Assembly (NCBI RefSeq): GCF_030540825.1
Contig: NZ_JAUOEO010000002.1
Span: 186,001-250,000, forward strand
Direction of reading: 5' to 3'
DNA length: 64,000 nt
DNA from: Flavivirga spongiicola
Lineage (GTDB): Bacteria; Bacteroidota; Bacteroidia; Flavobacteriales; Flavobacteriaceae
The notes under the pieces are model-generated. The model was not told where the DNA came from. It searched no databases and saw only the letters and a program-made list of their open reading frames with translations. Positions 25,981 to 36,000 of this stretch are shown in pieces. Made by a program: the position numbers and the translations under genes. Each line of letters begins with the position of its first letter. The stretch's first letter is position 1.

Positions 25981-27081
25981 TTAGTTATATACTATAGTTT
26001 GAGTTACAAAAATGAATCCAAAATAAGAATAATCTATGGTTAGTGGATAGTTGTCTGTATTATATGTGTAGCTTTTTTTATTGTCATCGTATGCTGGAGA
26101 TTCGTATGTAGAAGGATTATTAGGACCTCCTCTTTCTACTGTTTGTATAATCTTACCAAAAGCAGCAGGATAAACATGAGCAAAAGGATTGTTTTTATCG
26201 TCGAAAGCTGTTGCTATGGTTGTACTATATTCTATGCCTGTATCATTTTTTAGCATATTCCCGTTGGCATCGTAAGTATTGGTTACAACATTATCGGCTT
26301 CGCCTGGCACAGAAGTAGTTTTTGCTTCAATTCTACCTAGATCGTTGTATTGGTATGTAGTACTGCTTATCGCTACGGCGAAATCATCTTCTTTTGTAAA
26401 AGTTTCTGAAGACACTATTATGCCATCCTCATAAGTGAATACAACTCTTTCATCGTCGCCATCTACATCTTGGTCGTTATCGATGCTTTGCTCTATTACT
26501 TGGTTTAAATCGTTATACGTATAGCTAATTTTTTCATAAATAATAGTTCCATAGGAATCTTCTATATCGACACTTTCTACGATAAAATTAGCGTCGTTAT
26601 AGGTGTATTCTACAACTCTATTATCGGGTGACGGAGCTGTACTATCATTATAAGTTAGTGATTTTATTCGGCTACCACTACCTACTTCTCCTCGCAAATT
26701 AATAGTAACAGTATAGGTTTTAGTTGATGTTCCATCTTCTGCGGTAACTACAAAAGTTACAGCCTCACCATTAATGTAATTTATAGCTTCTGCAGGACTT
26801 GGTGTTATAGTAGCGCCTTCACTCACCGTAATTGCTGCTACTAATGCATCTAAGCTGGTTCCAAAAGGGACACTTACTATAATATCATTACCTAGATCAT
26901 AGATTATCTCTTCGTCAGGAATGCCTTCAAAGTTGATTGTAAAAGACTCGATACTATTTAAAGCGGATAAAGTTACACTATCATCACTTGAACATGCAAC
27001 TATTGCGGTTAGAGATACAACAGCTATAAAAATTGAATAGATTTTTTTCATAATACTTCGTTTTTTGATTTTAATTAACAT
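25981..27081 (-). CDS. SusCD-associated lipoprotein with Ig-like (DUF5018-type) and YD-like repeats
   Basis: Up to 366 residues; the real start is probably the second Met (MKKIYSIFI, residue 11), which gives a standard lipoprotein signal ending at TAIVACSSDD. The N-terminal part has a bacterial Ig/DUF5018-like fold with the characteristic FVVTAEDGTSTKTYTVTINL ending. The C-terminal part has YD/RHS-like repeats (YTYNDLNQVIEQSIDNDQD, YDANGNMLKNDT). As the last gene of a susCD operon, 27 bp after susD, it is likely a surface-exposed accessory binding lipoprotein. Substrate unknown. Confidence 0.8.
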   Translation of the reverse strand: MLIKIKKRSIMKKIYSIFIAVVSLTAIVACSSDDSVTLSALNSIESFTINFEGIPDEEIIYDLGNDIIVSVPFGTSLDALVAAITVSEGATITPSPAEAINYINGEAVTFVVTAEDGTSTKTYTVTINLRGEVGSGSRIKSLTYNDSTAPSPDNRVVEYTYNDANFIVESVDIEDSYGTIIYEKISYTYNDLNQVIEQSIDNDQDVDGDDERVVFTYEDGIIVSSETFTKEDDFAVAISSTTYQYNDLGRIEAKTTSVPGEADNVVTNTYDANGNMLKNDTGIEYSTTIATAFDDKNNPFAHVYPAAFGKIIQTVERGGPNNPSTYESPAYDDNKKSYTYNTDNYPLTIDYSYFGFIFVTQTIVYN

Positions 27082-27108
27082 CCTTACAATAGGACATTCT
27101 TGTTAACA

Positions 27109-28431
27109 TTAATTTAAATTAGGGTTGTTAATTGTGGCATCCACTGGAAATGGAATCGTATAACGATCGTCATTCTGATCTAATTGATATTGTATGCCAT
27201 CATAAATTTTAGTAATCGCCTTTCTGCTGGTACGTCGTAAATCATTCCAACGGTGTCCTTCTATAGCCAATTCTCTAAAGCGTTCGTTTAGTATTTCTTC
27301 CAGTAATATTTCTTGAGACATTGCCAATAATTCGTTTTCGTAGGCTATCGCAGCAACTGGAGTATAGCGTGCTTTAATTAATGGACGTAATGCATCGACA
27401 GCATTTGACAATTGATTTAATGCAGCATAGCTTTCCGCTTTGCTTAAATACAATTCGGAAGTACGAAACGAACACTTATATTTATCGTCGGCATTTTTAA
27501 CAGCTCTTATTTCTCCTCTGGCACTAATAAAATATTGCGCATAACGCAAATCTTCGGTTGGATTATAAGTATTTAATAAGGCAGAAGAAATTGAAGTATA
27601 GTAGGACAAATCGAAAGAAGAAGATGGTTCCAAGGCCAAAATAGATTCCACAGTATCGTATTCTGAAGCTAATACGCTTTCATCTATATTTAAATCTAAT
27701 AATGCATTGTTTATTGCTAAAGCAGCATCGGCCTCATTAATAGCCAATTGCCACTCTTGTTGAAACAAATACACTCTTGTAGCAAAAGCAGATACTGCCT
27801 GCTTAGAGAAACGGTAATTTAAACCCGTTGGCTGCACCTCAAGATTAAGTAAGGTTTTACTTTTCGCAATATCATCAAGGATAAGTGTATATACCTTTTC
27901 TACAGATTCTCGCGAATAGGCTCTGTCTAACTCATAGATGGTTACTACAGGTACACCTAGGTCGGCAGAAGCCGTGACTTGGTTATAAGGCTCGGCATAC
28001 AGATTTAATAATTCGAAATACTGTAAAGCTCTAAGTGCATACGCCTCGCCGAGTAATTGTTGAACTTCTTCAGAATCTCCAGTAATATTCTCTTTCTGAT
28101 CTATAATATGATTCACATAAAAAATAGTGGTGTAAAAATCAGCATATGGAAACGATCTTGCATTGGGGTCTCTATCAACATCATTCCAAATAAAATTATC
28201 TTTATACTGTTCAACTCCTAAAGATGCGGAACTGAGATTTAACTCGTCCGATCGATATGCCGTAAGTACTTTGTGATTTGTTGTAAAGCTATAAGCAGCT
28301 GTTAAAAAAGCACGGTATTCCTCGACCGATTTAGGGATCACCAATCCCGTTGGTTCTATGTCTAAATAATCGCTACAAGAAGACACAACAAGTAGCAAGA
28401 CTAAACTTAATATTTTCATGTTCTTTTTCAT
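27109..28431 (-). CDS. SusD/RagB-family surface substrate-binding lipoprotein
   Basis: A 440-residue lipoprotein (LLVVSSCSDYLDIEPTG, lipobox VSSC). The family hallmarks are present: TPR-rich alpha-helical body (EAYALRALQYFELLNLYAEP, GVPVVTIYELD) and a C-terminal NERFRELAIEGHRWNDLRRT block. Together with SusC, 10 bp upstream, it forms a lid-and-barrel importer. Neighbouring peptidases suggest peptides rather than sugars as cargo; this is inferred from context only. Confidence 0.93.
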   Translation of the reverse strand: MKKNMKILSLVLLLVVSSCSDYLDIEPTGLVIPKSVEEYRAFLTAAYSFTTNHKVLTAYRSDELNLSSASLGVEQYKDNFIWNDVDRDPNARSFPYADFYTTIFYVNHIIDQKENITGDSEEVQQLLGEAYALRALQYFELLNLYAEPYNQVTASADLGVPVVTIYELDRAYSRESVEKVYTLILDDIAKSKTLLNLEVQPTGLNYRFSKQAVSAFATRVYLFQQEWQLAINEADAALAINNALLDLNIDESVLASEYDTVESILALEPSSSFDLSYYTSISSALLNTYNPTEDLRYAQYFISARGEIRAVKNADDKYKCSFRTSELYLSKAESYAALNQLSNAVDALRPLIKARYTPVAAIAYENELLAMSQEILLEEILNERFRELAIEGHRWNDLRRTSRKAITKIYDGIQYQLDQNDDRYTIPFPVDATINNPNLN

Positions 28432-28441
28432 ATGTCTCTTA

Positions 28442-31400
28442 TTAAAAAGTTATATTTAATCCTAACGAAATTACTTTAGGAATGGGTTGTGCATACCTGC
28501 TTCCGAAAGTTTCCGGGTCGAAATATCCATCATAATTAGATCCAAAAACAAATAGATTTCGGCCTTCTAAATTCAATCTTACATCGGTCATTTTCAACTT
28601 GTTCAACAATCTATTAGAGAAGGCATAACTTAACCGAATGCTATTAATTCTGATATAAGAAATTTCGTCAATCCAAAGATCTAGATCGCTATATGTATCA
28701 CCGCCATCGTCACCTCGAGCAAACCAATTATAAACAGCATTAGTCTCGAAACCTGGACTACTTGATCCTATAAGCGCAGGAAAACTTCCAGTGCCGGCTT
28801 TTAAAATATCGGTGTTATAATTAGTGCCAGGTTGGGCGTATACAAAATCGTAAGCAGGTGTGGTTTGCACCAATTGCTTCAAATTAAAATTAGCTGCAAT
28901 ACTTAAAGAAAATTGCTTATACCTAAATTTATTAGTAATACCACCAGTGAGTTTTGGATCACCGCTCCCTAAGTAAGTATACAAATCGCGATGTTCTTGA
29001 CGTGTGAGCTGACTACCATCGGTACCTTCGTTTAACTGAAAGAAATCTACGGCCGATACCTTATTGCCATTTTTCCAAAATAATGGCAAGCCATTACTAT
29101 CTAATCCCGCAGTTCGAATGCCAAAAATGGCATTGACAGAATATCCTTTTCTTGAAGGTTTAAAGTCTTCTTCTCTAATTTCAATCTGTTCCACAATATT
29201 CTTATTGTGTGCAATATTGAAACTTGTGATCCAATCAAAATTTTTGTTCCGGATATTTTGGCTCGTTATGGCCAATTCGAATCCTTTGTTACTTATAGAC
29301 GCCCAATTAGTGTTTATAAAGCTATATCCCGACTCTAAAGGCACCGACTGAAACCCGATTAAATCGGTACTTTTTCGATAATAATAATCACTGTTTATAT
29401 AAATGACGCTGTTAAATAACCCGATATCTAGGCCTGTATTAAATGATACCGTTTTTTCCCATCGCAAATCTGGATTAGGAGCACCATTTGCTATAATTGT
29501 TTCTTCTGTTTGTCCAGGTAAAATACTTGTAGTAGAATAAGTTCCCACCACATAAGGAGAGGTCGATTTATCAATATTTCCTTGCACACCGTAAGACGCT
29601 CTGAACTTTAAATCGGATACCATTTCTAGTTCATCCATAAAATCTTCTTGAGTTATATTCCAAGACCCTGCAAGAGACCACAAAGGTAAATACCTGTATT
29701 TTTTGTTGACACCAAACAAATTAGAACCGTCATAACGCAAGCTTCCAAAAAGCGTGTATTTTCTATTATAGGTATAAGATGCAGTTCCGAAAAAAGAGGT
29801 ATAGGCATTTTCCATAAACTGCTTATCGTAAGTATCGAAAGCAGAATTACCTACCGCTCTTTCGTCGGTAATTGGCACAGACAAGAGTGTCTTAGCATTA
29901 AAACCAAATGCTCTTGTACCGATGTTAGTACTTTTATTGCGTCTAAACTCGGTTCCTAAAAGCACATCGAGTTCGTGTTTTTCTTTGAATGTTGTATTGT
30001 AGGTCGCTGTTGTTTTCCAGTTATACTGAAAAAAACCGGTATTAGTGTTTTCTATAATGCCTCCATCAGGTAAGAAGTAAGCATACTCACCACCAGCACC
30101 CAAATATTGTGAACGCTGTCTGTATTTTCTAGTAAAATAGCTTTCCTCACCACCAAAACGCTCTGTTTTGGTATCGTCAATTTGAAGCCCTAATTGGGTG
30201 TAAAGTTTCAGTCCTTTTGTAGCATTATACGTCGCATCGAATAGGGCTTTTATCCCAGTATATTTAAGATCATAACTGGTATTGCGACGCTCTTCTAAAA
30301 TATTATATTTCAAATTTAAATCCGATCGCTCTATTAAATCGGGGTCATAAACATAATGACCGTCGACGTCCAAAACCTGTAAATAAGGATTTGCTCTACG
30401 AGAATAATTTGAAGGGTTTGTATTAGCATCAATTCCAGTGATATAAGAAAAGCTCTTATTAATATTCCCAAAGAGAGACACGCCAATTTTTAAATCGTCT
30501 CTCACTTGAAAATTATTTTTTATGGTCAAATTAAAACGCTTTTGGCCAGTGCCTTTAGTAGCTCCAATTTCATCGAAAAATCCTGTTGAAAAGTAATAAT
30601 CATTTTTCTCACCACCACCAGAAATACTCAAGTTGTATTGTTGGTTTAATGCCGTTTGGTACAAGGCATCTCCCCAATTGGTATTAATCTTTCTAAGCGC
30701 GTTAATCTCGTTTTGTGCATCTAAACTTATCGCAGCAAAGCCATTAGTTACAAAATTATTATATGCGCCATAGCTATTCAAAATACGAGCAACTCCGCCT
30801 CTGTCGTTTTGATAGATGAGGTCGGAGCGACTCGCTAGATCTAATTCAAAATCTACCTTTTGGTTCGAATTCATTAAGTTTAACTTATCGAAATCTGGTC
30901 TTTGGGTCACAAAACTATTGGCGCTAAAATTAATGCGCATAGGTCCTTTTTTACCATTTTTACTAGTAATAACAATAACGCCATTTGCAGCTCTTGCACC
31001 ATAAATAGAGGTTGCTGAAGCATCCTTCAAAATAGTAATGCTCTCAATATCTTCGGGATTAAGCCCTCCAATAGCATACGAACGTAATTGATCAATATTG
31101 TCTTTATCGGTAAAATCTGATGGAATATCATTGCCTTCTAAAGGAATCCCATCTAACACCCATAACGGATCTGAAGACCCATTTAAAGTGGCTATACCTC
31201 TAATTACAATTTTAGCCGGTGCACCAGGCGCTCCGTTGGTAGGTTGTACAACGACTCCGGCAATTTGTCCAGAAAGCATCTGATCGATATTAGAAACTCC
31301 TGCTTGTTTAATGTCTTCTGTCTTTACTTTTCCGAAAGCAGAGGTTACCTTTCGTTTTTCAATTTTTTGATATCCCGTTAATAATACTTCTTCTAATTCC

Positions 31401-31750
31401 TGATTTTTCGAATTTAGATTGATAACGAGATTCGTGCTTGACCTAGAAATATCGATAACTTTCGTCTCAAAGCCCATGGAAGACACGGTAATGTTAGCAG
31501 CATCCTGAAATGCTTGGAATGTAAAATTGCCATCAAAATCGGTTGTAGTACCAATCATGGCTCCATTAATTTGATTGGCTGTATTTGCAGTGCTTCCAAT
31601 AATAGCCGACGAAATATAAACCGAAGCACCTACAACGGGTTCCCCGGTATTTAAATCGTATATATACCCACTAACGGTTTTCTTTTCTTGTGCGTAAACA
31701 GTGCTTGTTAAAATGGCTATTACTATGAACAGATATCCTAATTTCTTCAT
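28442..31750 (-). CDS. SusC/RagA-family TonB-dependent outer-membrane transporter without STN domain
   Basis: A 1102-residue protein: signal peptide (1-20), carboxypeptidase-regulatory-like domain immediately after it (VSGYIYDLNTGEPVVGASVY), a TonB-box/plug region from about 120 (LEEVLLTGYQKIEKRKVTSA, GVVVQPTNGAPGAPAKIVIRG, DASATSIYGARAANGVIVIT) and a 22-stranded barrel ending in LGLNITF. It lacks the STN domain that the three ECF-linked SusC proteins here possess, which fits its control by a two-component system. It follows the metalloprotease by 12 bp and precedes SusD by 10 bp. Confidence 0.94.
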   Translation of the reverse strand: MKKLGYLFIVIAILTSTVYAQEKKTVSGYIYDLNTGEPVVGASVYISSAIIGSTANTANQINGAMIGTTTDFDGNFTFQAFQDAANITVSSMGFETKVIDISRSSTNLVINLNSKNQELEEVLLTGYQKIEKRKVTSAFGKVKTEDIKQAGVSNIDQMLSGQIAGVVVQPTNGAPGAPAKIVIRGIATLNGSSDPLWVLDGIPLEGNDIPSDFTDKDNIDQLRSYAIGGLNPEDIESITILKDASATSIYGARAANGVIVITSKNGKKGPMRINFSANSFVTQRPDFDKLNLMNSNQKVDFELDLASRSDLIYQNDRGGVARILNSYGAYNNFVTNGFAAISLDAQNEINALRKINTNWGDALYQTALNQQYNLSISGGGEKNDYYFSTGFFDEIGATKGTGQKRFNLTIKNNFQVRDDLKIGVSLFGNINKSFSYITGIDANTNPSNYSRRANPYLQVLDVDGHYVYDPDLIERSDLNLKYNILEERRNTSYDLKYTGIKALFDATYNATKGLKLYTQLGLQIDDTKTERFGGEESYFTRKYRQRSQYLGAGGEYAYFLPDGGIIENTNTGFFQYNWKTTATYNTTFKEKHELDVLLGTEFRRNKSTNIGTRAFGFNAKTLLSVPITDERAVGNSAFDTYDKQFMENAYTSFFGTASYTYNRKYTLFGSLRYDGSNLFGVNKKYRYLPLWSLAGSWNITQEDFMDELEMVSDLKFRASYGVQGNIDKSTSPYVVGTYSTTSILPGQTEETIIANGAPNPDLRWEKTVSFNTGLDIGLFNSVIYINSDYYYRKSTDLIGFQSVPLESGYSFINTNWASISNKGFELAITSQNIRNKNFDWITSFNIAHNKNIVEQIEIREEDFKPSRKGYSVNAIFGIRTAGLDSNGLPLFWKNGNKVSAVDFFQLNEGTDGSQLTRQEHRDLYTYLGSGDPKLTGGITNKFRYKQFSLSIAANFNLKQLVQTTPAYDFVYAQPGTNYNTDILKAGTGSFPALIGSSSPGFETNAVYNWFARGDDGGDTYSDLDLWIDEISYIRINSIRLSYAFSNRLLNKLKMTDVRLNLEGRNLFVFGSNYDGYFDPETFGSRYAQPIPKVISLGLNITF

Positions 31751-31762
31751 TAATCTGTGGGT

Positions 31763-34285
31763 TTAGTTATTTAAGTTGTATTGTATTCTATAAATTAAAT
31801 CTGCGTAGTGGGTCTTTGTAATGACATCTCCTTTGTTTTTCTTTTTTTCTAACAACTGTAAAATGTTAACTAAAGCGCCTCTCTTTAATGATGCAGCATC
31901 AGTTGCTCTAGGTAAATAACTGTAGTGCACATATTTAAAATTAGTATTTATGTTTTCTTTTTTCTTTTTAGATTTTTTCAATAACTCGTTACTTCCCGAA
32001 CATAACACATCGACATAGTTTTTTTGAGTCATGCGGTCGTAAACCGAAAGAGACTTCCCGTTAATTGTACGGTCGAATATACTTTCGTAAAGTGTATTAA
32101 AAATATTTTCTGATGTAAAGCCTTGTGGTTTTTCTAATAGTTCGTTTTCGGCTAATCGCATTAATCGGTCGGTCTTTAATAAATTATGCATGACCCTTAA
32201 CTGAGACGACCTTAACATAGACAACGACGAATAATAGCGGGGACCATCAGGAGCATCACGCACAGCATACACTGTATGAAACAACTCTGGAGAGAACAGC
32301 CATTTTTGTGGTTTAATGGCATTATCGATAATATACTCTAAAGCCTCTCGCTGTATTTTGGAAGGCACGGCTTCGTACGATTTTTTCCCATCGCTATAAA
32401 CGGCATTGTTTAAATACACCCCTCCAATATTGGCCATTACATGCCCGTTATATAATTCCCATTGGTCGATAATGGCTTTATATAATTTTGAAGCCTCGTA
32501 ATAATCTTCCCCTTCTTCGGCAGTCCACTCAATAATATGAGGTAAAATTCTTTTTAAATTTAACAGGCCATATTCTGAAGCTAACATGGCATCATCTCCC
32601 AAATCTTCCGATTGCGAACGTGGGTCTACAACATGACCGCTTGGTTGTTGCTCTCCGTAAAAATATACGGGATCGTTTTCATTATCTCGAATCCAAGTAT
32701 TCAAAAGTTTTTCTTCTTGTTTAGGGTTCGAAGAAGCCAACCAGCGATAGCCCCAGTTAATAGCATAAGTATCGTAAGCTCCAATTTTTGGTGTAATTTC
32801 CACTATTTTATCTTCGGGTTGTGCCACATAATTAAAACGCGCATAATCCATAATAGAAGGTGCAGTACCACCCATTTTAGAGGTGAAACTTGCCGAACGT
32901 AAGGACTCTACGGGATAGGCATTCGACGCGCCCATATTATGCTTTAAACCAAAAGTATGTCCGACCTCATGCGAGGATACAAACCGAATAGCTTCGCCCA
33001 TATAATCGTCTTCAAAAATATTTTTCCGAGCCTTTTCGTCTATGGCACCAGTTTGTACGCGCATCCATTTATGTAAAGATCTCATGACGTTATGCCACCA
33101 AATAATATCGGCTTCCAATATTTCGCCGCTTCTAGGGTCAACAATAGAGGGACCCATTGCATTTTGAGATTCAGATGCCGCATAGGTAATCATTGAATAG
33201 CGCACATCGTCGCCATCGAAATCTTTATCATCCTCGGAAGGAAACTTAACCTGTATCGCATTTTTAAACCCTGCCTTTTCGAAAGCAATTTGCCAATCTC
33301 TAACGCCTTGCATTATAAAAGGACGCCACTTTTTAGGTGTTGCTGGATCTACATAATAAACTATCGGCTTTTTTGGTTCAACTAATTCCCCTCTTAAGTA
33401 TTTCGCCTTATCGTCTTCTTTAGGCTCTAATCGCCAGCGTGTAATAAGACGTTTGTTTTCGACTTGCTGTTGCTCATCATTGTAATAAGACATAGGTGTA
33501 CTAAAATACCCGATACGCGGATCGGCAAATCTTGGAGTCATGACTTCTTTGGGTAATAAGACCATATTAATCGTTAGGCCTAAAGACAAGGCTAATGATG
33601 GCCCGCCACCTTCAGATACCGAAGTAGACATCGTTGATTTTATTACTATGTTTTCTGGAAAAGCTTTTATCTGCTCAATTTTAGATAGTTTAGAAGATAT
33701 ACTACCACCTAGTCCTGTATTGGACAGCACGTCAGTAAAACTCTTTTCTTTTCCGTTAAAGACTTTATTCACCTTAATTAAGGTTGCTGTAGAATCGGTA
33801 TTGAAAGTTTCTATCTCGAACACTTCAATATTCGACTCTCCAAAATTATCTTTCACCGATTTAGTGATCGCATCATCTTTTGGAGATTTAACCTGAGGGT
33901 TAATTGTTTTTACCCATACTTTATTTAATAAGGTGTCCTTATAAAATCGAATGACTTTGGTTTCGTAAGTCATTCCTTTATTTAAACCATGACCGTTTAA
34001 ACTTAAAGGCACTTGTGATATTTTATTTACCAATAAAATATCTGTAGCAAGCATGAGATCTGGAATTTCAAAATAAATATCCTTTTTATGCTGATACACA
34101 TTAAAAAAACCACTTTGCTTTGTGGACTCTTTAATGATATCGGCATAGGCAATATTGCTATCCAACAAATCAGCCGTTGTATCTTTATTATCCGATTGCT
34201 GTGCAGAGATTTCTCCTCCCAACATTATTAGTAAAACCACAATTATTTCAAGAACATATTTACGTTCTAAGAAAGTACACTTCAT
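31763..34285 (-). CDS. Exported zinc metalloprotease (DUF5117/DUF5118 type, HEXXHXXGXXH)
   Basis: An 840-residue protein with a signal peptide ending near ISA-Q. The extended zinc motif HEVGHTFGLKH places ligands at H439, H443 and H449 with catalytic E440, and SIMDY, about 30 residues on, fits a Met-turn. The N-terminal DUF5118/5117-like region includes GHGLNKGMTYETKVIRFYKD and DPRIGYFSTPMSYY; the C-terminal third has the family's DUF4953-like character. It is the first gene of the susCD operon, downstream of the sensor kinase/LytTR pair, so expression is probably induced by the sensed ligand. Likely role: periplasmic or surface protein cleavage feeding SusCD. Confidence 0.9.
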   Translation of the reverse strand: MKCTFLERKYVLEIIVVLLIMLGGEISAQQSDNKDTTADLLDSNIAYADIIKESTKQSGFFNVYQHKKDIYFEIPDLMLATDILLVNKISQVPLSLNGHGLNKGMTYETKVIRFYKDTLLNKVWVKTINPQVKSPKDDAITKSVKDNFGESNIEVFEIETFNTDSTATLIKVNKVFNGKEKSFTDVLSNTGLGGSISSKLSKIEQIKAFPENIVIKSTMSTSVSEGGGPSLALSLGLTINMVLLPKEVMTPRFADPRIGYFSTPMSYYNDEQQQVENKRLITRWRLEPKEDDKAKYLRGELVEPKKPIVYYVDPATPKKWRPFIMQGVRDWQIAFEKAGFKNAIQVKFPSEDDKDFDGDDVRYSMITYAASESQNAMGPSIVDPRSGEILEADIIWWHNVMRSLHKWMRVQTGAIDEKARKNIFEDDYMGEAIRFVSSHEVGHTFGLKHNMGASNAYPVESLRSASFTSKMGGTAPSIMDYARFNYVAQPEDKIVEITPKIGAYDTYAINWGYRWLASSNPKQEEKLLNTWIRDNENDPVYFYGEQQPSGHVVDPRSQSEDLGDDAMLASEYGLLNLKRILPHIIEWTAEEGEDYYEASKLYKAIIDQWELYNGHVMANIGGVYLNNAVYSDGKKSYEAVPSKIQREALEYIIDNAIKPQKWLFSPELFHTVYAVRDAPDGPRYYSSLSMLRSSQLRVMHNLLKTDRLMRLAENELLEKPQGFTSENIFNTLYESIFDRTINGKSLSVYDRMTQKNYVDVLCSGSNELLKKSKKKKENINTNFKYVHYSYLPRATDAASLKRGALVNILQLLEKKKNKGDVITKTHYADLIYRIQYNLNN

Positions 34286-34380
34286 AAATCCATTTATATC
34301 TGGGCCAAAATTGAACTATGCAATCAACTTCTAACAATAAAAAGGAATGAACTCTTTATAAACTGGAGTGAAGTCTGCTT

Positions 34381-35988
34381 TTAAGGCAGCAAAGGTAAAT
34401 AACAACTGAAATTATTATTGTTAATTTCTGTATAAAAAGTGCTTACACCGTAGTATTCGTAACTGTTTTTAATATATTTAAGACCTATTTTATGGCTTTT
34501 TTCTTCATATTTTTTTCGAGGATTATAATTATTGCTCACAATGAGCTGCTCGTCTTGAATTTCGATGGAAATTTGTAAAGGTTTATTTTTTGTAAAACTA
34601 TTATGTTTTATTGCGTTTTCTAATAATGTTTGTAAAGAGAGCAACGGAATCTTTTTTTGTAATGCCCTAACATTATCGAGGCCTTTAAGTTCCATAAATA
34701 AGCTGCCTTTAAATCGTATTTGCTGCAAGAAAAAATACTGCTCCATAAACTCGAGCTCATTTTTTACCCATGCCAAATTACCTTCATTTTCTGCCAGTAC
34801 ATAACGATAAACATTGGCTAATTTAAGCACAAACTCTTGAGATAAATCTGGGTTGCTTTCTATAAGTACATGCAAGGAATTTAAACTGTTAAATAAAAAA
34901 TGAGGATTCATTTTTTTCTTGAGTTGTTGTAACTGAAGTACCGCATTCTTTCTTTGAAATTTCTCGTTGCTCGCTCGTAGCTGCTCCCTTTCTTTAGTTA
35001 CCTTTAAATTCTTGTTATAATCACTGGTTAGTTGTAATCTCGACAAAACCAATACTAATATAAAAGTACCTAGAACAGAAACACTAATCCATGTAAAGTA
35101 GCGTTGCGTACTTTCCATAGACTCCTTCAGTTTAATATCTACAGGAAAACTCTCTCCTAAAATTAAAACCTGGTCGACGTTATTTAATGCTTTATAGAAA
35201 CGCAACACTTCTAATCCTAAATATTCAGAAATGAGTTGTGTTTTAATTAGGTTATCGCTGTTCTGTACATTTATATTATCAAGAATAGCACTTCTATCTA
35301 CACCTTTAAAAAAAAAATCAATTTCTCTACCTATATATTTAACTTCTGGATGTAGTATGCATATCCCTTCTTTTGTTGTAAGTACTGTATAACTTCCTCC
35401 AGGAACATATTTTTGAGAATAATATTCCCAGAATTTCAACAAATCGATATCATACGAAAAGCCAACAAAACGACCATTGGGCAAAGATATATGCGTCGTT
35501 TTTCGCAAATATACGTTATCATTTATATGAAAAATTGGAGAACCATTTTCACTAAATCGGTTTTTTATTTGTCCTTCTACATACGATTTAATTCGAATAT
35601 TATAATGGGCGTTTATGGTATCGAAATAAGTAATAGACACACTCTCAGCTAAACCAGAAAAAGCCCAAGATTTGTTTATATGTACATTTGTCGCAGCAAT
35701 ATCTGCTACTAATTCTAACTTTTCAAAATATTCCTGAGGACTTAATTCCTTGTTACTATTTAAAATTTTAGAGGCTTCTATGAGGTAAGTATCCAAACGT
35801 TCAAATTCTAATGCAATAACATTTTGTTTGGCAATTAAATCGCTTTTTACAATTTCGCTAATCAATTCTTCGGTAACCGTTTCAATTTTATTTGTTAAGG
35901 CCGTATATACTATAAAAAAGAGACCAATTGACATTAAACTTATAGTCCAAGTATACTGATGCTTTTTTAATTTTAAAAGGAGCTTCAT
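34381..35988 (-). CDS. LytS-type sensor histidine kinase with a Cache-like extracytoplasmic domain
   Basis: A 535-residue protein with two membrane segments (about 12-32 and 297-319) flanking a 260-residue sensor domain. Its segment GGSYTVLTTKEGICILHPEV followed by KYIGREIDF is the classic dCache pattern for small-molecule sensing. The cytoplasmic part has a coiled coil and a His_kinase (PF06580) core with H363 (KMNPHFLFNSLNS) and an N-box LLENAIKHN (N458). It starts 12 bp after its LytTR partner. It lies 95 bp upstream of the metalloprotease/SusCD operon on the same strand, so that operon is its obvious target. Confidence 0.93.
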   Translation of the reverse strand: MKLLLKLKKHQYTWTISLMSIGLFFIVYTALTNKIETVTEELISEIVKSDLIAKQNVIALEFERLDTYLIEASKILNSNKELSPQEYFEKLELVADIAATNVHINKSWAFSGLAESVSITYFDTINAHYNIRIKSYVEGQIKNRFSENGSPIFHINDNVYLRKTTHISLPNGRFVGFSYDIDLLKFWEYYSQKYVPGGSYTVLTTKEGICILHPEVKYIGREIDFFFKGVDRSAILDNINVQNSDNLIKTQLISEYLGLEVLRFYKALNNVDQVLILGESFPVDIKLKESMESTQRYFTWISVSVLGTFILVLVLSRLQLTSDYNKNLKVTKEREQLRASNEKFQRKNAVLQLQQLKKKMNPHFLFNSLNSLHVLIESNPDLSQEFVLKLANVYRYVLAENEGNLAWVKNELEFMEQYFFLQQIRFKGSLFMELKGLDNVRALQKKIPLLSLQTLLENAIKHNSFTKNKPLQISIEIQDEQLIVSNNYNPRKKYEEKSHKIGLKYIKNSYEYYGVSTFYTEINNNNFSCYLPLLP

Positions 35989-36000
35989 AAAAGTACTGGA